Virus record (IMG/VR): IMGVR_UViG_3300012209_000006 | Location: 28,833-92,832 of that record | Length of the DNA stretch: 64,000 nucleotides | Source of the DNA: a virus | Strand: one strand, 5' to 3' | In this document: piece after piece, positions 16,938-25,347 of the stretch | Layout of the letters: every line of letters starts with the position of its first letter | Numbering within the stretch: position 1 is the first letter of the stretch | The notes under the pieces: generated by a model | Seen by the model: only the letters and a program-made list of their open reading frames with translations | The model's database searches: none | Told to the model about the DNA's origin: nothing | Position numbers and translations under genes: made by a program

Positions 16938-17105
16938 ATGACATTCGTAATCGCAATTTTTGTTTCGCTCGTTTTAGGTTTCGGGCTCGGCCGCATAAAA
17001 GATGCCGCCAAGCTAGCTACAGTTAAAGCCGAAGTATCCAAGGCTGAGAACGCCGTGTCTGCCGAAGTCAAGGCTGTCGTGGCAGCTATCAAAGCCAAGC
17101 TGTAA
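16938..17105 (+). CDS. Small membrane-anchored protein (55 aa)
   Basis: Starts ATG 16938 after AAGGAGAC. MTFVIAIFVSLVLGFGLGRI is a membrane segment; the rest is an Ala/Lys/Val-rich helix (AKLATVKAEVSKAENAVSAE) that could form a coiled coil. Such single-pass proteins occur in head clusters, but no family is recognised. Confidence 0.6.
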   Translation: MTFVIAIFVSLVLGFGLGRIKDAAKLATVKAEVSKAENAVSAEVKAVVAAIKAKL

Positions 17106-17112
17106 AAGTCGG

Positions 17113-17245
17113 GTGGCTCCCTCAAACCGAAAGGTGTCGTCAAGGCGTACCTTGAGCATCGTATTACAGGGGGCGAAAGACTAAATAAATTCCTCGGCTT
17201 GATCACCGAGGCTTAGACTTGAGGGAGAGCCCATACTCTCCCCAG
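17113..17245 (+). other. Structured intergenic region, possible RNA element
   Basis: CTCCCTCAA (near 17116-17124) can pair with TTGAGGGAG (near 17219-17227). Between them lie CAAGG-cgta-CCTTG and CCTCGG-8-CCGAGG hairpins. The GGGAGA arm of the outer stem can instead pair with TCTCCC just downstream, so two folds exclude each other. I see no group I core (no P7-like pair). It sits directly before a truncated HNH gene. Confidence 0.45.
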
Positions 17246-17471
17246 GTCGTTCTTATGGGAGAATCAAAATTGTTCTGGCGCGCTGGATAACACGGGCCAC
17301 GGTCTAGACCGAAAAGACAACGGATTAAAGCATCAGTATTTAAACGTGGTTCCGTGTTGCGGTAGATGCAACAGAATTAAAGGCGCCTATTTTACGTATG
17401 AGCAAATGATGTTGCTTGCTCCTCCGCTTCGAAAAATTCAACAATCTATTACGCCTCGGATTGAGGCCTAA
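17223..17471 (+). pseudogene. Truncated HNH endonuclease remnant
   Basis: Open frame without a start codon. It encodes LDNTGHGLDRKDNGLKHQYL then NVVPCCGRCNRIKGAYFTYE, the C-terminal half of a phage HNH nuclease (GLDRxDN, NVVPCCxxCNxxK). The usual first Cys pair (CxYCG) is degraded to NCSG and the N-terminal region is missing; in-frame stops at 17214 and 17220 precede it. It lies between the small membrane gene and the scaffold-like gene, next to the structured region, and looks like the fossil of an inserted homing element. Confidence 0.7.
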
Positions 17472-17481
17472 AGGTGGAATC

Positions 17482-18789
17482 ATGATTAACATTCAAGATC
17501 TAATTATTTCAGGAAAAGTACCTAGCAGCACCACAGCAGCAGACAACCGCTCGGGATACCCGAATGGTTGGCCGATTTTCGCGGACATTACGGAGCAGGT
17601 TAAGTACGACTGGAACAACCTTCCCTCCGATCGAGTTCGCATGTTGAAGAATGAAGCGACGTACAGGACAGCCCTAGAGGCTTTCTTGCTTGGACCAGCG
17701 CCCGTTGTATCCGTGGCCCCAGGCCCCGAGGTCACGTTGGCCCCTTCCGTCGAGGAAGAGCTCAACGCTGAGCCTCCGGTTCCTACGTCTGCGGAAGTCG
17801 TAGCAGATGCCGTCGTCGAGGAAGCAGTCGTGGTTCCGACGGAAGAGAACGAAGGGACAATTATTGATTATCCTTTCGGTTCGATCACCAAAGTTAAAGG
17901 CGGATGGGAAGCGCGCGTCGACAACAAAGATGGCTCCGGCGTCCAGGTTTTCAAAGGCAAGACGAAAGATGAATTGATCGGCAAGTTGCTGCAGTCAGCA
18001 GCACATGCCTCGGCGAAGATCCGCCAGCAGGAAACAGAACGGCAGCGTCTGATCGCAGACGAGCCGGCCGATATGGCTGTCGAGCGGAAGCGTTTGGCTC
18101 CCCGAAAGCTGACGGCAGATGAGCAGTTTGAGTTCGCCGAAGCGATCACTTCCGGCGATCCAACCAGAATTACCAAGGCGATGGCCAAGCGAGACGAGAT
18201 CGTTCTCGGCGGCTCCGTCGAGGAAGTCATCGGTCAAGTCAACCAGACTCGCGATGAACTAGAATTTGAATCGTACAAAGCAATCGCCAAAACGTTCATC
18301 AAGCAGAACCCTCAAGTTGTTTTCTCCAAGGAATTCGGAGACAAACTCGACGAGGTCATCGCCGAGAATAATTGGGCGTATACCGTACGCAATCTGAACA
18401 AAGCCCTCGTGATTCTGAAAGAGAAGAACGAGGTTGAATTAAAAGTTTCGACACCGGAAGTTGAGGCGGAATTACCCGTTCCGACTTCTGTCGCAGTTCC
18501 AGCAGTGGCCGCACCGGCTGTAAAGCCGGTTGCAGCGCCTGCTCCAAAGCCAGTGCCGCCTCAGCCTACCAAAAAGCAGATTGAGGAAAGGTTACGGCCC
18601 GGGTCCGCATCCACAGGGATATCGCCACGTCAAGCCAGTGTCCGGCAAGGCGCGGCGCCCTCTCCAGCAGTGGGGCTGACCGCCGAGGAATACAATAGAA
18701 TGTCTGTAAGCGAGACGCGTCGTAAGTACAAAACCGACTTGGGATTCAAGACGGCCGTCGACAAGCTGATTGCAGAAGGCAAGATCTAA
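17482..18789 (+). CDS. Scaffold-like head protein
   Basis: 435 aa directly upstream of the capsid gene, the usual place for the scaffold. N-terminus MINIQDLIISGKVPSS; residues 80-130 are a Pro/Glu/Val-rich linker; the middle is helical and charged (RQQETERQRLIADEPADMAV), followed by another Ala/Pro/Val linker (PAVAAPAVKPVAAPAPKP). ATG 17482 is preferred to an ATG at 17416 inside the HNH remnant because AAAGGTGG lies just upstream. Scaffold role is inferred from position and composition. Confidence 0.6.
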   Translation: MINIQDLIISGKVPSSTTAADNRSGYPNGWPIFADITEQVKYDWNNLPSDRVRMLKNEATYRTALEAFLLGPAPVVSVAPGPEVTLAPSVEEELNAEPPVPTSAEVVADAVVEEAVVVPTEENEGTIIDYPFGSITKVKGGWEARVDNKDGSGVQVFKGKTKDELIGKLLQSAAHASAKIRQQETERQRLIADEPADMAVERKRLAPRKLTADEQFEFAEAITSGDPTRITKAMAKRDEIVLGGSVEEVIGQVNQTRDELEFESYKAIAKTFIKQNPQVVFSKEFGDKLDEVIAENNWAYTVRNLNKALVILKEKNEVELKVSTPEVEAELPVPTSVAVPAVAAPAVKPVAAPAPKPVPPQPTKKQIEERLRPGSASTGISPRQASVRQGAAPSPAVGLTAEEYNRMSVSETRRKYKTDLGFKTAVDKLIAEGKI

Positions 18790-18828
18790 CGTAGACCGCG
18801 CAGTTTTTCACCAGGAAGTTAAACCTCC

Positions 18829-20720
18829 ATGTCTCTTGGATTTCCTGCTTCAAACGTCACCGGCAATTTGCCGCAGTCGACGGTCAAGTTCTATGACAAG
18901 CAATTCGTCGAGAACTTGAAGGCTGAGACGCCTTTCGTGCGTTGCGCGGAACGGCGTGATCTGCCTCTAAACAGCGGTAACCAGCTCGTGTTGTTCGAAT
19001 ACAACACGTTCGGTGCCAACACTTCACAAGCGACGGAAGGGACCCCGGGCGCAGGCATCATCGCCTCGCTCGTTTCCAACACGTCCACGATCGGTGAGTA
19101 CGCTGACTACGCTTCGTTCTCGAGTCTTGCTTTGGCAACCGCCATCGATGACACTCTTGCCAACGTCGCGAAGGAATTGTCTTACCGACTGGGCCAGTCT
19201 CTTTCGAACCTCGTTCGCTACAGCGTTGACGGCGCGTCCGCCATCGACTCGAACGTTCTCGTGCAGTTGGCAGCGGCTTCGAGCTCCAGCTTCACCTCCT
19301 TGTCCATCGGCACTATCCGCGCCGCGATTCAGTCTCTCGCCGGCCGTTCCGTGAAGCCTTTCATGGAAGCGAAAAAGCGGTTTGCCGGGATTAACAATTA
19401 CGCTATCGCGGCGTAACGGTCCCGGATCAACAATTTGACTATATCCGTTAACCTCTGCTATAATGGCAGACGAGACGGAGGGAAGAACCAATGAAAGTTT
19501 CTAATTGGCCGTATCTGGCCGGATTGATTGACGGCGAAGGTTGCCTTTCAATTTCTAAGCAAGTGAACAACTATCATAACAAAGGTCGTAATGATTACAT
19601 TCAATACGGCTTTCGTTTAAGTATAACGAACACTAGTTTAGAGTTGATGAAATATTTGATTGAACATTTTGGCGGCGTCTACTACACAAAGAGAACCAAC
19701 AGTGATAACTGGTGGAAAACTTCGTATGAGTGGAGGCCGAAAGGTAAGAACAACAACGAACGAGTTTTGTTGGCTGTTATTCCTTACATGGTAGTAAAAC
19801 GAGAGCAAGCTAAACTGGCTTTGCTTTATGTTAGACTTCCGGAACAAGATCCTGATAGCAGAGAAAAGCTATTTAATCAAATGCGACTCCTCAATCGAAA
19901 AGGTTCACCCCCAACGACTAATACGTCAAACGTTTCTACTGAAACGAAGATAGAGTCTGATCTCACGAGCGATCGTGAGTGTGCCCCTGTAGTGATACAG
20001 GACGCCTAAACACAAATACGTACACCCCTTCGCATGGGGCGACGCGATTAACGACACCTCTAACAACAGCCCGATCGATGTGCTCAAGCACACCTCTGAA
20101 GGCCTGATGCGAATGGAAGAGCTGCCTTCTGCCGACCTCACGGAAGTTTTCGAACTCCCGGGAACCGGCGTTGATTTCTTCCAGACGAATCTCGTCACCC
20201 AGACGTCGAACTATAAGACGACTGGCGCGACGGCTCTCCGTACCTACATCTTCGGTCGCGATGGCGTCATTGCTATCAACCTCGCGGGCCGCGGAGACAC
20301 AGCGTACGGCGACGGGAATTACCGCGGAATCAAATGCAACGTAGTCCAGAACGCGCCAATTAGCGTTTCGGATCCCGAAGGTTTGATCCCAGGATGGACC
20401 TCCTTGAAAAAAGCGGCTTGACCGCTTTATGGGGTGCCTCGACGAAAGTCGAATAGCACTAATCTTCTCTGATTGACTTGAACCCTGAAACGGGAACAAG
20501 GGGCAAGCGAAAGCAGCCTGAGAGACTAAGTGAGAAGACGGCCTTAGGGCCGAAGCGATAGTCCGATCTCATGTAAATAGAAAGCATGAGACGAGAACAG
20601 AAATGATTCTCGCAGACGAAAGTCTGGTAACAGTATGATAAAGTCCATTTCACGGTCACCCTTCCTCCTGATCCCACACAGCGCGTCCGCCTCATCGACG
20701 CTCTGTCCGGCATCAGCTAA
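18829..20720 (+). CDS. Major capsid protein, N4 gp56-like, split by two group I introns
   Basis: Three exons, proposed 18829-19347, 20005-20404 and 20638-20720, joining to about 333 aa. Exon 1 has capsid-like NSGNQLVLFEYNTF, TSQATEGTPGAG and STIGEYADYASFSS as in N4 gp56-family capsids. Exon 2 begins PKHKYVHPFAWGD and ends GLIPGWTS; exon 3 gives YKVHFTVTLPPDPTQRVRLI and DALSGIS. Reading exon 1 or 2 onward meets stop codons at 19414 and 20419. Intron 2 borders rest on P1 and P10 pairing and frame; the intron 1 3' border could be 20001 instead of 20004 (one extra Thr). Confidence 0.82.
19348..20004 (+). ncRNA. Group I intron 1 in capsid gene, with LAGLIDADG ORF
   Basis: Self-splicing intron of about 657 nt. 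P1: exon GGCCGT (19342-19347) with GCGGTT (19377-19382), placing a U-G wobble at the splice site. P2: CCGGGA/TCCCGG. P3: TTTGAC (19434-19439) with GTCAAA (19925-19930). P4/P5: CCGTT..GACGG enclosing CTGC/GCAG. P7: GACT (19916-19919) with AGTC (19954-19957). P8: CGTTTC-tact-GAAACG. P9: CTCACG/CGTGAG, and a last hairpin CCTGTA/TACAGG before the 3' end. The endonuclease ORF fills the P6-P7 space and runs through the 3' core. Confidence 0.83.
19435..19464 (+). promoter_or_regulatory. sigma70-type promoter inside intron 1
   Basis: TTGACT (19435-19440), an 18-base spacer and TATAAT (19459-19464) lie 27 bases before the LAGLIDADG start codon. The -35 box overlaps the P3 strand and the -10 box lies in the P5 loop, so the same bases serve transcription of the endonuclease and folding of the ribozyme. 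Confidence 0.6.
19491..20009 (+). CDS. LAGLIDADG homing endonuclease, intron-encoded
   Basis: 172 aa. PYLAGLIDGEGCLSIS (residues 7-22) is the defining motif, with the catalytic acidic residue in GEG. Only one copy is visible, so it should act as a homodimer. The rest fits the family: SNTSLELMKYLIEHFGG-like region, WRPKGKNNNERVLLAVIPYM. It starts ATG 19491 after GGAGGG. Its final 30 codons also form the P7-P3-P8-P9 part of the intron, and its stop (20007-20009) lies just past the proposed 3' splice site. It would cut intronless capsid genes to spread the intron. Confidence 0.88.
   Translation: MKVSNWPYLAGLIDGEGCLSISKQVNNYHNKGRNDYIQYGFRLSITNTSLELMKYLIEHFGGVYYTKRTNSDNWWKTSYEWRPKGKNNNERVLLAVIPYMVVKREQAKLALLYVRLPEQDPDSREKLFNQMRLLNRKGSPPTTNTSNVSTETKIESDLTSDRECAPVVIQDA
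20405..20637 (+). ncRNA. Group I intron 2 in capsid gene, no ORF
   Basis: 233-nt group I ribozyme. P1: exon TCCT (20401-20404) with GGGG (20431-20434), U-G at the splice site. P10: CTTTAT (20425-20430) with exon 3 ATAAAG (20638-20643), a perfect 6-bp match. P3: TCTTCTC (20463-20469) with GAGAAGA (20532-20538). P4/P5: CTTG/CAAG enclosing CCC/GGG. P6 with a GAAA loop. P7: GACTA (20524-20528) with TAGTC (20559-20563). P8: CGGCC-tta-GGGCCG. P9-type hairpins TCTCATG/CATGAGA, CGAGAA/TTCTCG and CAGAC-gaaa-GTCTG. All core helices are present. Confidence 0.92.
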
Positions 20721-20726
20721 ACCTTC

Positions 20727-20773
20727 GCTCGAGGGAATCGAGCATTGACTTCCGAGAATCAGCGGAGTATAAT
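20727..20773 (+). promoter_or_regulatory. Hairpin plus consensus sigma70 promoter before HNH gene
   Basis: GCTCGA-GGGAA-TCGAGC (20727-20743) follows the capsid stop but has no T run. Immediately after it TTGACT (20745-20750), exactly 17 bases and TATAAT (20768-20773) make a near-perfect host promoter, 67 bases before the HNH start codon. Confidence 0.72.
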
Positions 20774-20840
20774 ACTGATTAAGGGTTGTGGGGCGCGCCT
20801 CGAACGCGCCTCACTATCCGAACTCATTCGAGGTGAGTTA

Positions 20841-21458
20841 ATGATTGCACATCCTGAAAATATACGACTAGACGTATTAAGGCTGTTGAAAGATGGCAGA
20901 GGGTCAAAAGAAATTTCAACGCGCCTAGGTCTATCAGTTGGAGCCATAGAAGATTGGGCAGCAGCGTGGCGAAAAACTGGCGAGTTGAAAGCGTTTAAAC
21001 GACCAGGATCTGAATTTACGGCCGAAGCAAAACGGCTATCTAATGGATATTATAAAAGTATTCGCAAACGCTATTTGGGCATGAAGTGGTTGGATTACAT
21101 AGAAAAAAGGCATTTCGGATTTGCTAGCCCAGTAGAAGCAATACATTTTTATTTGGACGAACAAGGATCCCCTAGAGCGTGCGCCTATTGTGGGCGCCTT
21201 CCAATGAAAGATAAAGTGTGGGGTCTAGATCGTCTGGATTCCTCGATAGGCCACGTGCCTGGGAATTTGGTTCCGTGTTGTGGAAATCATCCAGAGAACC
21301 GGTTCATGTCTTGTCAAGTTAGCAAATCAAAATTCTCTTTATACGGATGGCTAGAAACAAACATTTCCAGATCATTAGGCCGCCCCGCTACAATCGATGA
21401 AACTCAAGCGCGTGTTAATCAAGTCGAAGCGCTGGCTCAAAAGTTTATTCGAGGGTGA
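20841..21458 (+). CDS. HNH homing-type endonuclease with helix-turn-helix N-terminus
   Basis: 205 aa. Residues 1-50 look like a helix-turn-helix (GRGSKEISTRLGLSVGAIED). The nuclease part is CAYCGRLPMKDKVWGLDRLD then NLVPCCGNHPENRF, matching the CxYC-GLDRxD-NVVPCC HNH type. ATG 20841 follows GAGGTGA; an in-frame TTG at 20745 coincides with the promoter -35 box and is unlikely to be used. It has its own promoter directly downstream of the capsid gene, so it may mobilise the ORF-less intron 2. That pairing is inference. Confidence 0.85.
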   Translation: MIAHPENIRLDVLRLLKDGRGSKEISTRLGLSVGAIEDWAAAWRKTGELKAFKRPGSEFTAEAKRLSNGYYKSIRKRYLGMKWLDYIEKRHFGFASPVEAIHFYLDEQGSPRACAYCGRLPMKDKVWGLDRLDSSIGHVPGNLVPCCGNHPENRFMSCQVSKSKFSLYGWLETNISRSLGRPATIDETQARVNQVEALAQKFIRG

Positions 21459-21515
21459 TTATCTGCCATCGTAAACCACTTCGATTCCAAACAAGTTTAG
21501 CAGTATAGGAAATAA

Positions 21516-24242
21516 ATGAGCAACCCCTTCACAGGACCGATTCCTCCTATCGCGCTCCCGGAAAACGTGCATAAAGTCTGGTTGTTTACTCAGAACGCGG
21601 ACGGCACAATGTCTCCCGGAACTTCTGGCGGCGGTGGGGGAGGCAACGTAAATATAACCGGAATAAACGGTTCGGCGCCTGCGTTATCGAACCCTCTTGC
21701 TGTAGAGTTATCTGACGGATCCAACGCGTTCGGTACTGTTATTAATCCCCTGAGCGTCAACGTTCTTTCTGGTGGCGGTTCTAATCCATCAGTAGGAACC
21801 ACAGGAGCGGCTGCGCCAACGTCTGCTACCGAGATGGGTATCATTGTTGCCGGTCTTTTGCAGGCCGTATCAGCTGCGAATCCCCTGCCTATTTCTGCGG
21901 CTAGCCTTCCTCTTCCTGCGTTGGCTGCAACCTCGACCAAGCAATCGGACGGAAGCCAGAAAACACAAGTAGTAGATGGTGCAGGAAACGTAATCGGAAG
22001 CACTGGTAACGCCCTAGACGTAAATATCAAGACGGGCATTTCCAACCCTTTGCCCGTATCGGCTACGCAAACCACTTCTCCTTGGGTTGTAGCAGGCAAC
22101 AGAACAAACAACAACGCGGCTCCCGACGGCGGGAATGCGGGGGTTCTTCCCTCTGTAGCCAACGCTGCTCCTCCAGCATACACAGAAGGCAATCTTGTTT
22201 TACAGTCTGCGGATTTGCAAGGCAGCACGCGCGTTACGCCCTCAGGTTTTCCTCAAATTGTTCAGAAGACTTCTAACACGTCTACTGGTTCCGTCGCCAG
22301 TTTGGCGAAAGCTTTTGCCAGCAATGTTTCTCGTAACTCTACTATTATCGTTGTTTGTGGTGTAGGAAACGGAACCACACCAACGGTCACCGACTCGGCC
22401 GGCAACACATACACGAATGACATCGTTAAGGCCAACGGCGCCGCGTTTAACATGGCAATATTCCACGCTATTAGCGCCACGGCCGGAGCAAATACCGTAA
22501 CTGTAAATAACGGCGGAACAGCTGCATCTATTGCGATGGAGATTTATGAAGTCGCCGGGCTGCTGACGTTAACCAACGTAGTTTTAGATGGCACGAACGG
22601 AAACACAGCAACAAGCGCCACGCCATCTACGAACTCGGCATCCGGCGCGTTAAATACAACCTTTCAGCAGACTCCTTATTGTTACGCCTTTGGCGGAATC
22701 GGCGTAGGAACCGCCGCGCAAACAATTACTATCACTGCCGGAACACAAGGCTTCGTAAACGATTCTGGACAATTGAATCCAACTACTCCTGCTGGATTAT
22801 TCAGCTTCGCGGCTGCCTCGGCTTTTTGCGCCATACCGCAACCGGTGACATTGGCTGGAACGATTACATCAGAGCCTTGGTCGGCTGTCGTAGCTCTTTA
22901 TAGGCCCGTGACAATGCCAGTCCAAGGCAATGTTCGGATGATGGTCAAATCTGGAACATCCAGTAGTGTGGTAGATTTTCCTGTAGCTGGTGTAGGAAAC
23001 GCTACAGACACGCTGAACGTTTCCTTGGTTGCTAGCAATTCTTCCTCCACCGGAGAAAACGTAAATATCAGAGCGCAATCGCCGGGCGGTGCAGGAGGAA
23101 ACGCTATACCTTCTTTTGCTATGGTTGCGGCAACCGGACCCGTAAGCCCAACAGGCACCACTAGCTCCGCTGTGATACGCACGCCTAATGTATGGCGTGG
23201 TTCTCAGTTTATCGCGGCGGGTCAGAATAATATTTGGGTTCCTCCGGCAACTAAGAAAGTTCGTTTGATGAATTATCAAATTGAAGTCGGGGAAGATGCT
23301 ACTTTATCTGGTGGTCCGTTACCGATCAATTTGTCTTTTTGCGAGAAACTTGGAACTTCAACAGGTGCGACCTTGGCCTACCCTGGCTTCGGTTATACGC
23401 ATCGCCTAGTTATTCCTGCCGCAGTATTGGCGACGTCTTATGACGGCTACATTTCTAACTGGATTAACCTTGGCAATGGTCAGTTATTGACGACCGCGGG
23501 TGCCGCTCTCCAGATGGGAATCATGGTTCCGCAGACAACTGGCGCAGTTAATCCTACGTGGACGATCGCCTCAAATCAATGGGAAGCTGCAACCGTCGGC
23601 TTTAAGACGAACGGCAATACTGGTAATTTCAAATTAATTCAGCAAACAAACGCTGTTGCGTCTGCGGCTTCAGTTGCTCTACCTGCTGTGCAATCTATTT
23701 CCGGTAACGCGATCTACGTAATTATCCGCATCACACGCGCGGTTGGTGGCGGCACACCGACTGTTGTAGTGACGGATACGGCCGGGAACACATACACCAA
23801 CTCCGCGTTTACGACCAACGCCACCGACAACGCCAACGGAAGTATAATTTTGATCGCTTCTTCTACAAACATCGTCGGCAACGCGGCCAACATAGTTACG
23901 GTAACGACTTCGGTGAACGCAGCTACTCAGCTTGAAGCCATCTATCTTGAGTACGCCGGCATGGGTTCTGTCGGAGTTGATGCCGCTTTGGTTGGTGTAA
24001 CCGGAAATAGCACGTCGCCTGCGTCAGGTAACTATACACCCGCAACTGCTGGAGACTTAATCTTTAGTTTCTTCGGAACTTCGGCTTCCATAGCTTCTCA
24101 GCCAACTGTTGGCTCTAACTTTAATATTCGCGGATCCCTGTTCAACGCAACGCAAGGATGCCTTGCCGTAGCCGATAACTTCGGAAACGGATCTTTAACT
24201 ACCGGCCTCGTGAACGTTGTGGTAGCTGGAACGGAGGAATAG
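21516..24242 (+). CDS. Large beta-rich virion protein with internal repeat
   Basis: 908 aa, Ala/Thr/Gly/Asn-rich, no Cys-rich or enzyme motif. Opening NPFTGPIPPIALPENVHKVW; a glycine linker near residue 35. A domain of about 170 residues occurs twice: near residues 255-340 (GTTPTVTDSAGNTYTND) and near 745-830 (GTPTVVVTDTAGNTYTN), each followed by an EIYEVAG/AIYLEYAG segment. This is typical of appendage or fibre proteins. Function is inferred from composition and position after the capsid gene. Confidence 0.65.
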   Translation: MSNPFTGPIPPIALPENVHKVWLFTQNADGTMSPGTSGGGGGGNVNITGINGSAPALSNPLAVELSDGSNAFGTVINPLSVNVLSGGGSNPSVGTTGAAAPTSATEMGIIVAGLLQAVSAANPLPISAASLPLPALAATSTKQSDGSQKTQVVDGAGNVIGSTGNALDVNIKTGISNPLPVSATQTTSPWVVAGNRTNNNAAPDGGNAGVLPSVANAAPPAYTEGNLVLQSADLQGSTRVTPSGFPQIVQKTSNTSTGSVASLAKAFASNVSRNSTIIVVCGVGNGTTPTVTDSAGNTYTNDIVKANGAAFNMAIFHAISATAGANTVTVNNGGTAASIAMEIYEVAGLLTLTNVVLDGTNGNTATSATPSTNSASGALNTTFQQTPYCYAFGGIGVGTAAQTITITAGTQGFVNDSGQLNPTTPAGLFSFAAASAFCAIPQPVTLAGTITSEPWSAVVALYRPVTMPVQGNVRMMVKSGTSSSVVDFPVAGVGNATDTLNVSLVASNSSSTGENVNIRAQSPGGAGGNAIPSFAMVAATGPVSPTGTTSSAVIRTPNVWRGSQFIAAGQNNIWVPPATKKVRLMNYQIEVGEDATLSGGPLPINLSFCEKLGTSTGATLAYPGFGYTHRLVIPAAVLATSYDGYISNWINLGNGQLLTTAGAALQMGIMVPQTTGAVNPTWTIASNQWEAATVGFKTNGNTGNFKLIQQTNAVASAASVALPAVQSISGNAIYVIIRITRAVGGGTPTVVVTDTAGNTYTNSAFTTNATDNANGSIILIASSTNIVGNAANIVTVTTSVNAATQLEAIYLEYAGMGSVGVDAALVGVTGNSTSPASGNYTPATAGDLIFSFFGTSASIASQPTVGSNFNIRGSLFNATQGCLAVADNFGNGSLTTGLVNVVVAGTEE

Positions 24243-24509
24243 ATGAGTCATGTTTACGTGGTTTCAAGCGCAACCTATATTCCCGGAGTACCGGGACCCG
24301 ACCCTCTGGTAACTATTGTAGGAACTGTCGACGGCATTGATGTCATAGTTCAAGTATGGCTGAGCAGCCTTCAGCAAGCCAAACAACTTGGAGGTCTTAC
24401 CGCGGTTAAGAATTTAGTAGCGCCGATAATGCTGGCTCAATCAATTGTAAATTCGCCGCCTACACCGACGGCGCCAGTTGAACTACCAACGGGAACATTC
24501 ACACAATAA
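24243..24509 (+). CDS. Small hypothetical protein
   Basis: 88 aa directly after the previous stop (TAG ATG). VYVVSSATYIPGVPGPDPLV, then VDGIDVIVQVWLSSLQQAKQ. Ends in a Pro/Thr-rich tail. Not recognised; likely a small virion partner of the 21516 product. Confidence 0.62.
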   Translation: MSHVYVVSSATYIPGVPGPDPLVTIVGTVDGIDVIVQVWLSSLQQAKQLGGLTAVKNLVAPIMLAQSIVNSPPTPTAPVELPTGTFTQ

Positions 24510-24522
24510 GGAAGGAATACCT

Positions 24523-25347
24523 ATGAGCACATACAAAAGCTCTTCGGCACCCGCTTTGTGCGGAACGTGCAATAAGACAGTTTGTAAGCATTTGTTTCCA
24601 GAAAGATTTACAAGTCAAGAAGTCGAGGAAGAGATTATTCCAGAAGTGGTAGAAGAAGATTTTATCCTCGAAGAAGAACGCGTAGACGAGCCGGCTCCGT
24701 ATATCCCTGGAATCAGAGACGCTGTTGCTGTAGCTCCTCAACCTAAAGGTCCTTCTATTGTTTACGGCCCCAAAGGCGACAAAGGAAATACTGGTGCTCC
24801 TGGTCCACGTGGTTTAGTGGGTCCTACAGGTCCCCGCGGCGAACGCGGAGAGCGTGGTCAACAAGGTGAACCCGGTCTTTCTAATATCCCAGGCCCTCAA
24901 GGTCCGACAGGTTTTACCGGCCCCAAAGGCGAGAAGGGGGAGAAAGGAGATACAGGGCCCAAAGGTGAGACTGGTTCGACCGGTCCCCATGGGTTACAAG
25001 GTCTTTCAGGGCGAGACGGTTTCAACGGCGAAAAAGGCGATCCTGGCCCCAAAGGCGAGAAAGGCGATCGTGGAGAACAAGGTCTTAGAGGTTTTCAAGG
25101 CGACCCAGGAAGAGATGGTCGCAACGGCGTAGACGGCAAAGACGGAAAGACGGGAGCTCCCGGACGCGACGGCATAAACGGTCGAGACGGAGAACGAGGC
25201 TCGACTGGTCCGCAAGGTGAGATAGGGCCTCAAGGCCCTACAGGAGTCAGGGGGCCGGCGGGCCCGATCGACGCCGCTATCGACGCGGCTGTCAAGGCTT
25301 CAATCACAGCAGTGCTTCAAGTATTGAAAGAAAAAGGAATTGTTTAG
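24523..25347 (+). CDS. Collagen-like protein
   Basis: 274 aa. Residues 1-75 include CGTCNKTVC and a Glu-rich stretch; from about residue 80 to 250 there are some 50 Gly-X-Y triplets (GPKGDKGNTGAPGPRGLVGP), with one short break at LSNI. The end is a short helix (AIDAAVKASITAVLQVLKEK) that may trimerise the stalk. Such proteins form rigid triple-helical fibre stalks in phages. ATG 24523 is used because AAGGAAG lies upstream; an in-frame ATG at 24478 overlaps the previous gene. Confidence 0.85.
   Translation: MSTYKSSSAPALCGTCNKTVCKHLFPERFTSQEVEEEIIPEVVEEDFILEEERVDEPAPYIPGIRDAVAVAPQPKGPSIVYGPKGDKGNTGAPGPRGLVGPTGPRGERGERGQQGEPGLSNIPGPQGPTGFTGPKGEKGEKGDTGPKGETGSTGPHGLQGLSGRDGFNGEKGDPGPKGEKGDRGEQGLRGFQGDPGRDGRNGVDGKDGKTGAPGRDGINGRDGERGSTGPQGEIGPQGPTGVRGPAGPIDAAIDAAVKASITAVLQVLKEKGIV

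Noticed and set aside
18829-20720. Intein in the capsid protein instead of an intron
   Set aside because: Stop codons lie between exon 1 and exon 2, and the region has group I RNA helices, not intein blocks.
24854-25233. Other frames across the collagen-like gene
   Set aside because: Repetitive GGN codons keep alternative frames open; they are shadows of the Gly-X-Y frame.
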